Positions 38,442-50,400 of a stretch of 64,000 bases of DNA are shown in pieces. Numbering within the stretch: the first letter of the stretch is position 1; the number at the start of each line of letters is the position of its first letter. The stretch is taken from contig NOWV01000032.1 of the NCBI GenBank assembly GCA_003344405.1, positions 310,001-374,000 of the forward strand. The letters run 5' to 3'. This stretch comes from Trichoplax sp. H2. Taxonomy: Eukaryota; Placozoa; Uniplacotomia; Trichoplacea. The translations under genes and the position numbers were made by a program. Below the pieces are notes generated by a model. The model saw only the letters and a list, made by a program, of their open reading frames with translations. It was not told where the DNA came from and made no database searches.

Positions 38442-41400
38442 ATGAGATTAGTAAACAACACAGTATTAATTATGTATGTCAATACCTGGATTCTTAGTCA
38501 ATTCGATACAGTATTTTTAAATCAGGTTGGCAGTTTTACCATTGGTAATAAATTCAAGGGATAAGATTTCAAAAATTCAACATATGATATTCAAATAGAT
38601 TTTGAAACTCACTCTTAAAGTAGTTGAGTTACCACTGATAAAAAAATATTAGAATTCAATAATTTAACTAAAACTTTCCATAGTTGATTACATTTGCAAT
38701 AAAATAGAGGGTATTTGTGCAAGTAAAATACTTCAGTATCATCACTCATAATCGATATGTTTCCAGCTGATGATACTGCCTAAAACCGTGGCATTCAACT
38801 TTTATTAGTTTCTTTTCCATTTAACAATAGGTATCATTATTGGTCACAAGTATTGCTGCCATCCCAAAGAATGGTAAGAATTATTTACTGTAAAAGAATT
38901 TAATGATGTAGTTATAGTAAAACTCTTATCTTCAGATGATTGAAAGATTTAGCTATGTGTATGCATCACTAAAATAATATTTAAAAATTTTATAAGAAAA
39001 TTCGTTACTACCACGCTTTGAAAATAATATATAATTCTCAAACTAGTGGTACGATATAATTTATGACAGTCGTAGTATAAGTCTTATTTTTTGATATTTA
39101 ATAGAACGCAGATACTTTATATTGCAGCTGTAGCGTAATATACCGTAATGGTATTTACAAATTTTCTATACTAATTATAGATGATGGCTTCCATTTAACA
39201 TCATCCAGTGCATCGGGTATCGTTCGATTGCGTGGAACTTCTTTTTCTAACCGTGGAAGGATAGAAGTATTTTACAATAACACATGGGGTACAGTATGTG
39301 ACGATGAATGGGATATACATGATGCTATGGTAGCGTGTCGACAGTTAGGATTTGAAACTGCTAGGCGAGCTTTATGTTGTGCAGCATATGGCGAAGGTAG
39401 CGGAACTATATGGCTAGATAACGTTCGCTGCAATGGCAATGAAACCGATCTATTTGACTGTCAACATCAAGATTTTGGATATAGTGATTGCCATCATAGC
39501 CACGATGCCTCAGTTATTTGTGGAGGTAAGAATAAAGCATGCGATTAACATTATAACTGCCGGTATAGCTCACTGCTGCTGTACTTGATAAATTATACTG
39601 TACATAAGTTACCGGTAGTTTACGAAGTCAGGCATTTTGCAAATTGCCGGTAACTTAACATTATAAGCTTACTAATTATGTAACCGTACTTTATTATTTC
39701 TACTTGAAGAAAGTAAAGAATGTGCATCATTTCCGTGTAATCATGGAATATGCCTAGAAGGCTATCTTTCCTATAATTGTTCCTGCTCCTTAGGATGGAC
39801 CGGAATAAACTGCAATGAAGGTATAGATTTAGTTTATATTTCACTGATACTTTTAGATTATAGCATTATTATCCCTCTTTAAGATTATGCCGTAATTATC
39901 ATCAACGAAAGTATGCAGCGATGAAATTCATGTAATTTTTCGTCCAAAAGTTATATTTGCGACAGATCTTAAGTATTATAACGAATACCATATTTACCAT
40001 ACTTATCGATAGCATGACTGGAAGACATAGTTTATGTTACCAGTAAATGATATCGGGAACGTTAAATGCCATATTTGAGGCAATTCGGATTAATGTAAAG
40101 AGCAGAGCCGTAGAATACTAAAATCTATACCGTTTACGGTAAAGATTTTGGTAGTTTATGCCTCAGCATATTGTTGCAGCACTAGTATTCTAGTATTTCT
40201 TTATTGTAAATATGGTAAATGATCTATGAAAACCACACGAATGTGAAACAAGTCATATGCATTTACTGACCTGAAGTTATAATTAATCAAACTCTAATAG
40301 TGTCTATACGAAGATGTAAATCTTAAAATCTAAAAAGCCGAAAAATTTAAATACATATAAGTGTAAATTCAGTAGCATGTTCTTAACGTTTCTTTCAATT
40401 TGTTAATCAAATCAGTAAGTTCCTATGAGATTAAAAATTAAAGCATATGAGTGACGTTATTATTGAAAAGTTAAATTTTTAAATTCCCATAAATTATATT
40501 AAAGGAATACGTACCGTTAGAAAACTTGATAAACAAAAATGCATCGTGCTCAAGTCCTAATCCAAACAATCCGCTCCGCTATAGTTTTACCAATGTTCTA
40601 ACTCTTTAGGCAATTGCCATTGCCGCTTAAAAGAAGAAAGTTATATTCAATTATGAAGAGAAATAAATAATAATCATTCTTTCTTGTGAAATTGAACGTC
40701 AGATCTGAGCATTAGCAAAACATAATAATTTTCTCTTGTAAATATAGTTAAGTACCGCACCCATGGAATTACAATATATATGAATATATTTATTTGGGTT
40801 TCACCAATTTAGTACATAAAAAAAGTTGCAGTTAGGTATTTTAGCTCTTAAAACCCAACAATCATAACACTTTGTAATGACAAAATTAATGAAAAAATAA
40901 ACTTCTAAAACTGTGATGGATACGGAACGTTATCTTGTATAATTAATATTAATTATCACTTGCATCCAAGCAAATAGTCAATAACTTCTTGATGGTATAA
41001 GATGAACGTAGGTACACTGCTTTGTACCTGCACATATTAACATATTCTCTGAATTTCTTATCACAGCATGATCACTATGTTTTAGGTATCTCTTAGATTT
41101 AAACATTTTAACCCTAAAGTAACGTTTCTTAAAGTAGCACGTATTCTTGTTTTAACATTGTTTATCATTTTATGAGCTTTATATCATATTTTAATAGTAG
41201 CAAAGACCAATGCTATCACATATATTAACATAGCTATAAGATTACGGATTTCGCTTGTTAGAAAACTCAACGATAAGATTTCGTTTTAGTATAATAGAAT
41301 CTTCATTCTGCAAACAATAGGAATTTGTGCCTCTAGTCCTTGCAACAATGGCAATTGTACTCCTAATTCCACGAACACTTTTTACTGTAAATGCAATGAT

Positions 41401-44400
41401 GGCTGGTACGGAGATGCTTGTGAAATCGGTAAATTCTTGAGTGCCTGTAAAAGTTTAATTTTTATTACGAGGCTTAACACAACTACTACAGTAGCTGTTT
41501 AAGCGTTCTAATAAGAAATAGATAATTTGATTTAAGCAGCATTTTTACCGATTTTATAGTAATAGTTAATGGATAGTTTACCAGCTCGGTCATTATATGT
41601 AAATGATTGACGTAACATCCTAGTAAATAAGGAATAAGTGCTTCGTGTTTGCTGTTTCTCTGTTACATCGAAAATTTAAGAAAAAAATCCGTGCAGCTCA
41701 CAGCCATGCCCAAGAAATGCGACTTGCTACAAGCAAAGTACTTCTCACTATGTATGTCTATGCCCAAATGGCTACTTTGGAAGACAATGCGAACAGGGTT
41801 GTTGATACACTATATTTAAAATTAATACTGTTTCAAACTTTTATCTAATCTGTGCTGTGCCATTCGCTAAGTACAAATGAAATTACTTTGATAAGTAGTA
41901 ATAAGTATCAGACAGTGGTAAGGATTTTTCTTGAAGAATACAAATTTTAACTTGAACGCTCTTTAATTATCTCCCTAAAGGAATTATTAAAGATGGATCT
42001 TTAAGAATGGCATCGCCTCAAAGTCAGTCTGCTTGTAATATCTTACAAGTTTATTATAATGGCACTTTTGGAGTTATATCTGGGAATATCCATTTTTCTG
42101 GGTGGAATCATAATAACGGAAAAGTAGCCTGCATACAACTTGGATATAAAACTGTACAAGATTCCTGTCGAAAAAGGATAGAGAATCGAACTGTGTTTGA
42201 ATGGATTAATAATTTAAAATGCAACGGAAATGAAAAGGCAATTCTTCATTGCCCTACGTTACAAATTACTGGAAGGATATCAACTGAATCCAAATATTAT
42301 GCTGGTGTCATTTGCTCAAGTACAGTTCGTAGACACGTATTATATTTTTATTTATGAAAATGTTTAATGCATTAAAAGTCTACTGAAAGCTTGCCTATAG
42401 CCTAATACCGTTCTCTAAGAATGCTAAATATATGCATACGAGTACATTATATTTTCATGCCTCGTGATCAATATGAGATAGAACTATTTAAAATGCATGA
42501 ATTATTCATACAAAGATGTCACTAATTTATTTTATTTCTGAATAGATGGTTGCGGTTATAATACTCAGAATAACCCGTGTCGAAATGGTAAATGTATACC
42601 TGTCGGAAAGTCTGATTTTTACTGCAAATGTTTCCATGGTTGGTCTGGTGAGAACTGCGACTATGGTAAGGTACTATATAAGTATATTTATATGTATATA
42701 TGTAACCTCTTCTTTGTTTAACACTTGTCAATTAAAATATGATTGAAAATTCGTTGAGCTGTCAAAATTTCTTAGATGTCAAGACCTAAAATGCACTATA
42801 GTTTTTACATTAGTCGAATGTTTATGATTTCATGTTACCTTATTTCATTATTAGCAAAGGAAGAGACAAAGTTATTTAATCAAATGACGATAAATAGTTG
42901 AAATCTTGCTCTTACTTCATTGCATAAATACATAATCTGCCTTACAATATCATTCTTAGCGTTGTGAACGTTGTTTAATTAATATCGTTATCTTTTCATT
43001 CAGTGCAAACGGAAGTTATATAGATTATTTAAATATGCATTGGAAAAGTAAGAGACTGCAAAATTAATTTATATAATAATAGTGTTTTAGTAGTCCAGGA
43101 CACAGATTACAGCTAATTGGGATCTTTGCATAATGCGAGAATATATTTCGTCGCGTCACAAATTATAAAATTCTAGCTTGCTGCCACATTCTTGCTAATA
43201 TAAAGTACAGATTTTTATTAAATATTCTCGTGTACTGGCTGAAATATTGCACGTGCTTTAAAGCTGCTATTGAAATCAAATTCATTAGATTTTTAGATTT
43301 ACATGCAAATGAACTAAATAATAAGACTTTAATGATGCGGATACGTATCTATTATTAAGTGCCTTAATGAGTATAGTGATGAAACGTTAGTTGATCTTGC
43401 TAGAATCCAAGTTATTTAAAGCAAAGCTGAAGCAAAGCAACCTGGTTATATTAATTACAACAAGCAAACATTGTAAACTTTTCAGTTTCCATAACTTATT
43501 TTATACCAAGTCGCTAATAAATAGTAATTGCTTCACTAGACATTGACGAGTGTGTTTCGTCTCCCTGTACCGAAAATTCAACGTGCGTCGATGCTGTTGG
43601 CTTGTACTATTGCAAGTGTCCAGAAGGATACTACGGAGAATCGTGTGAAAAAGGTTATTACAGGAGGGTGATAATTAAATTATTGATTGTATCAACAGTG
43701 ACTATCAATATTAGATTGTTAACGGTTACTAGCATATCAATCGCGCTGATTTCGTATCGTAATAACAACTTGTTTACTATTAACTACATGTTTTCTCATT
43801 TTACTTCGGTAATAATTTACATTTAAGTATTAAATACATGTGTAAAGCACATTGCTGTACCGTGCAACATATTTATGTTTTGTTTTATTCGTAGGTGGCA
43901 CTGTGCTGGAATCTGATGTTCGGTTACACACCGATACTTCTGGTTGTTCGATCATTTATATTTACCATAATGGCTTCTGGGGCATCATGGGGATGTCGTC
44001 ATCTTGGTTTAGTTATACGGAAAGGATTACATGCCTTCAGCTAGGCTATCATGGTGGCTCTAAATCATGTACTTATAAGGCGTCAAATAAATCGGAAATT
44101 GGGATGCAATGGTTAGACGATGTAAGTTGTCGCTATTTCGAGAAAGATATTCAATCATGCCATAAATCAAAATGGAACCCGAAAATGATTAAGACTAACG
44201 ATTTAGTAGGCGTCTTCTGTGTTGGTAAGTTCCTAATAGTATCTCTGAATTCCTTAAATTATTAAATTTACTTTTAACAAAGCCAATCGAAAATAGGCTT
44301 TATTGTTGAATATAGCTTCGTAAAAGATTACTAGAAAGTAGAAAATGTAGCGGTATTAGAATGTTTAGAAATTTAATTACTTATAATTGCTTGTATCACT

Positions 44401-47400
44401 AATTTTTTGAGATACTGTACCATATGGAGTTAAATTAATGGCTTTCAACCTGATAATTTTGTTCACGAAAGACTGCATTAATGAATAGTATAAAGATTCT
44501 GTATGATGGATAGTGAATGGTTGGTCAATTGCGCAGCCATTCATAGGGATTGACCGAATGGCTGGCCGATTGTTCGGTCATTCATAGGGATTGAACGAAT
44601 TGGTGATCAGTTGCTCGGCTAGTCATAGGGAATGACCGGTTCCCGGGGATTGAATTTAACATTAACAGAGATAATGGTTTTCGATGATATTATTATTTAT
44701 TGTACAGTATACTAGTAGACCATCATTGTTTACAAGTTGTGATGAAGTGTCTTTAGAATTATAAAACAAGAACTGTAGTTTTTGTAAAGTTCATTTTTCA
44801 CATAAATTACACAAGTTTATAAGTAGTCCACTACTAACAAAGTAGACTGACGACTAGAGCGACCCAAAATAGAAACTTTTTCGTTTTCGAGCAAGTTTAT
44901 TGAATATCTTGTTTGTGTTACATCCACTGCAAATTTCTTAGTCTGAAACTGTGCCCGAAAACTTACCGCCAAAAGTGGTCGGACTAGACCTTCGCTTTTG
45001 TTAGAAGAGAGTTCGATTATAATAAAATTCGTGCGTTACTTATGATGGTATTCCATCTATAGCATAGTTTTGTAACGAGGTCAAGAATCTGAGATTTAAG
45101 CTTTCCTTTCTTTTAGTCTACTTTATTTGGAAACCCGAGCCAAGCGCGATATCATACACACGTTAACTAGACATAAGAAACGTGACAACATATCAGCTTT
45201 AGTACTAACATAATTTTAATTAATTTTAATTTTAATACCATATCCTAATGCACGTGAACATTTGTAGCATGTGATCTTAATCTAGTACAGTAGATAAGGT
45301 GTAGATAAGCCGTAAATAGTACTGTACGATATTAGATTCCTCACGTTCTACAGTACAGTATGTTATTAGAAGGTTGCCGAAATGTAGTGAACAGTAGTTT
45401 ACAGCATAGGATATATTCGGATATACTTGTCCTAACATCGCCTGTGCTGTAAACTACTGTACTGTACTGCTTGTTGCCTTGCTGTGCACGCGTTACAGTA
45501 TACTGTACTGTACTGTACAGTACTGCATAATAGTAGATCAGTACAGGACTGTAGCGGTATATTGTTACATACAGTATTACCACAAAGTACCGAAGGCTAA
45601 CAATCTAACATTGAGTCATTAATACCCTCCGTAGATAAAGTTTCGTGCCTATTGCAATGGAAGGTACGAAAATTTATAACTTTTGAAGAATTACGATGGG
45701 TTTTCTAAAAGGGTTAATATTATATCAGTGTCTTCAATAAACGGTAAAAGGATACCTAAATTCAACCTACGGTTTTGATAATACATAATTTTGATTTACG
45801 CTGGTACGGATTTTTCTTATATCAGGAACGAAATCCTAATCAGCTAATGAGTATAAAATCGGTTCGCTGTTGTTTCAATCTAATAACTATTATTTACCCG
45901 ATAACTATGGACAGCGCACGTATAAAATTTGTTGTTATCAATCAATAAGGAGTAGGAATTAGTGGCTAATCTTACATAAACCTTGGCTGCTGGCACAGTT
46001 TTCTATCTCCTGTGCTAGTTGAGACTAGTATAAACCTTCAATATGACTGTTAGCTTTAATTCTAGATAGAGTTATACTGTACATCATCACTGAATCACGA
46101 TACGTAAACTATAGTTAGTAAGTAGCTATCTCGCATTATTGAAGCTATCAAGAGTGATAATAATCAGTATGCTAGTATTTTAATAACTAAAATTTTGTTA
46201 TATAATTAATAATATAAAATATGAATACTATTTAGGCGCATGCAACCCTAATCCTTGCACATATGGCCAATGTATTGGGATTGGTGCAGCTGATTACAGA
46301 TGCAAGTGTGCTGCTGGATGGACGGGAAAGAAGTGCAATATAAGTACGTGCTAAGCTTATCGACTCTTGCTTTCAATGTCTTGACACTTAGAAAAAATTT
46401 TTATATAAATATTTAATTTAGTATATCATGCGTAAATAGTTGAGTAAAATCATGTATAGTAATGCAACGTCTAACATTTATATTACTGCTCCTATAAGCG
46501 GCCTCAGTCGGTATAGATGATTTTATGGTGACCTATTAACTATAAGCTTGAATAAGGAGACCGGATTGTTCTTTAGGTATTAACGAGTGTGCTTCAAATC
46601 CGTGTCATCTAAATGCTACGTGTGTCGATATGCATGAAGCGTATTTCTGTAGCTGCCCTAATGGTTGGTACGGTGAAAGTTGTAACAAAGGTAAATCTCA
46701 TAGCAAATATCTAAACATATTTCATATAGCGTTAATCTGTTGTCCTTTATTATTTAGATATAGATAAAATCGACATATTTCTGAATTATAGCCTGTAGAA
46801 GTTTTTATTTGTAAACACATTTAAAATAACGTGAGTATTGATAATTAATCGATAGGTCCAGCTGTAATTGGTGACATTCAAATTTCTAATGTTGATGACG
46901 AGGGTTGCACAGAAATTCAAATCTATCATAACGGAACATGGGGAGCTGTTCACTGGTTGGGACTTGGTGGATCCGCCAGTAATGTTATCTGCAGACAACT
47001 TGGGCATGCTTACGCCACTGCTAGCTGTAGTCATATTGGAAAAAGTGATCAATTTTTGTGGGTAAAACGAATGCATTGTAGTGGTTGCGAAACTGAAATC
47101 GTTTCGTGCAATAACGAGTGGAATCCGGCCTATAGCAACGATGTTCTCACTGCAGGGGTCAAGTGCTCGGGTATAATAAATTTCAAACGTTTTCTTGTAT
47201 AGTAGCCATTACTTCATCGTAATACTGCTTTAATTGAGTGCTTGCGAGAGGAAGTATTTAATGCGGTTAATTCTTTATTACATTAGTTTAAACTGGATTT
47301 TTCTTCATTTAAATGCGCAGTATTTTATAAATTACAAATTTGGTTTTAATATTTGTAAGTGAAGTAAACGAAATTATTGTTTACATGGAAACAATTATTT

Positions 47401-50400
47401 ACGAGTAAATCACTTGAACTACGGTATAAAGCGATCTCAGTATCATTATGAAAAGCAGGTGTATAGGATTATCGATATTTATTCGTATTCCTGTAAACTA
47501 AATGAAACAATTCACTTAATGAATGTTTATAGTACTGTGAAACGTGATATGAACAAATTTTACAGGGACTTGTGGACAATTACATTGCGTCTATGGTAGA
47601 TGTATTGCTTCGGCAGAGAGCGGTAGTAGCACCATGATTTATCAATGCGTTTGTAATACTGGATTTCAGGGATCAGATTGTACGCAAGGTATGGCTTCAA
47701 ATAAATAATGGTAACGATGCGGAGTACATTACGAAAACTGATATTGGAACAGTTTACGAATAGTTCTAAGTCTTCAAGTTATGGTTTTTTATTATTGCAC
47801 TGTTTTACAGATATCGACGAGTGCCACGACGAAAGATGTAGTCTAAATCAGAAGTGTGTTAATACCAAAGGCTCATATGTTTGTGTGTGCAAAGATGGGT
47901 ATTCGCAATTTGGTGAAAATTGTACAGGTTGATTGAATTCATGTTTTCTAGACACTTCTCGGTACTTTAAAAGTCTTACGTATGATACTCTAAACTTTTT
48001 AGTAAATAATGTTACATAGCACACATTTGCCAGCCTGATCATAGTCGTAGCAGCTTACGGTAGTAACGAATATGTATAATTATAGATCTGATCGTAAAAA
48101 CTGTAGACTTGGGAGGTTAAACTTACACTTTGTCTTTATTTTGTTGCGTCAATACTTAGATATAAACGAATGTAATTCCAACAGATTTCCCTGTAGCAGC
48201 AATGCTAAATGTCTAAATGTAATCGGTAGTTACCGCTGTGTTTGCAAGGAAGGTTATTATGGGGATGGGATAAAATGTCGAGGTGAGTAAATACTGTACT
48301 TACCCTAGTAAGGAAATTATCATACGCTCGATTGATATAGCGAAACAGTATATTATATCTAACTAGAAATTATTAAGAATATTAATAAGAAAGAGCCATA
48401 TAATTCCAAAACATAGTAGTCCTCAAAACACTAATTTGTTTTGAACAATGACTACTATTTTATCGGATCGATTAAGTACTCTGGCCTAATTATATGTAAT
48501 TATATGCAGTTTAATGACTATGATTACAGTATAAGAATATTACTTAGACCGTAGTCTTCTAGCACTTGACCCTGTATCATCATTAATAGTGATTCGGATG
48601 ACCTATTTTTCGAAATTTGCACAGCAATTAATCCCGTAGTATTTTGATTTGTATTCGTAATAGAAAGTCAATATCGAAGCTTTAATTGTTCACATGGTTG
48701 TCCTCTAAACTCGGAATGTGCCATATTGGAAGACAGTAGTCCGACATGTATATGTAAAACTGGATATGTTCGTAAGCAAAGTAGCTGTGTAGGTTCGTAA
48801 TTGATAATAATCCTATTAAGGCATAACCTTAGTTTAGTATGATGTCATAGAAAGCAATACAAATTTGTTACCACAATGCAATTAATCGCTGATTAAGGAA
48901 ACAAATATCGCTATAGGTCTTTTCTGGAATTCAATTTTAATGCGTAATTGAGTAATTTAAAAATTTTTTGGCTAGATTTTAATGAATGCTACATTGATGG
49001 GGTTTGTAATTTAAATGAACGATGCATTAATACAATCGGATCCTATTACTGCGTTTGCAACCCAGGATACGCGAGTATATTCCATGCAGCTTTGCCATCT
49101 ACTACAGACACTGTTGATATGCAATGTGTCAGTAAGTATTAAAGTACCAATATAAGGTATATTACCTATAAAACTTCATTGTAGCAGCAGAGATAGCTAA
49201 GTAGGATTTAAATTCCTGTATGCTAGCTACTGGAACAATTACGTATGCTATGCGTTTCGTGCGCTGCTTGTGTGATGGTATCTTTGAAGTGGACGAAAGT
49301 GTTTAGTATCGCAATGAGATAGTTCTGCTGCTATTAGTCATTACACCGATATATCAGTTATGGGTGCAGTACGCGTTAGACAATTTAAGCCTTTATTCAT
49401 CATTCAAGTTCTCATAATTCTAGCACTTTGCTAGGGTTTCATCCTGATCGGAATAAAATTATTCAGACATGTTAGTCCATATTATGTTAATGCACGATGT
49501 TTGGTCGTGAAGGTATTAGTATATATGAGTTACTCATGCACCATATCATTCAACGCATATTTCGTTAAATATTAGAGTATCATATAGCTAGCAAATTTTT
49601 AGCATAATTCAAGGAATTGTATGTATCTCATGTGATTAAATTTAACAGAGGTGAAAATGTATGCCTTCAATATTACCATAAGCGGCGACTTTTCACTAGA
49701 ATTATTACATCCAAGAACTCCAAAGTTTAAGCAGTTATCAAGATCGATTGAAAGAAAAGTATGAATATTAGCTCAACCTTTGGATATTACAACAATTTCT
49801 TTAGATTGATTTATGGCGATTTAGAGTAAATATAGATTTATATTTGCTTAGTTGGTACCGTAATTAATTGTTGTGAATTGTGGTTAATAATATAACATTT
49901 GGTACTTTATTAGGTCATGTATGTTTTGAAAAGCGATATAACTATCAACCAACTGATCGCAAATACTGCCGTACAAGGATTTCGGTATCTTCGCAATTTA
50001 ATAATTAAGTTACTGTTTTAAAGTTATTCCTTGTAGTAGAATGAAAGCATTTACTTACTGTGTGCATGTATGTTTGTATAGAAGATTTTATGAATTATTT
50101 ATATTTATAAGTTAATAATTTATCTGTCAAATATCTTTCGTAGGCAGGGCAGCATTATTGCTGAAGTGTTGATATTTATGAAATTTCAGTACAATGAATC
50201 TGTTAGCGTTCTTAATGCGATTATGACTGCAAAATTAAAGGATGTAAATGGAATTAGAATAACGAACGTAACTGGATCTAGTTAGTATATATCGATAGCT
50301 ACATAAAAATGTGTTAAAATTAGTATTAGTAAAGTACATTCTGTATCGTGATTGCGGTAACTTGTATTAATGTTTTGTAAGAAATTAGTTTTCAAGTCAG

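Noticed and set aside
41645-41848. 67-codon + frame
   Set aside because: Out-of-frame shadow of the EGF exon 41681-41797.
45341-45583. 80-codon minus-strand frame
   Set aside because: Lies in an ACAGT/ACTGT array within an SRCR-EGF intron.
46786-47076. 96-codon minus-strand frame
   Set aside because: Antisense shadow of the SRCR4 exon.
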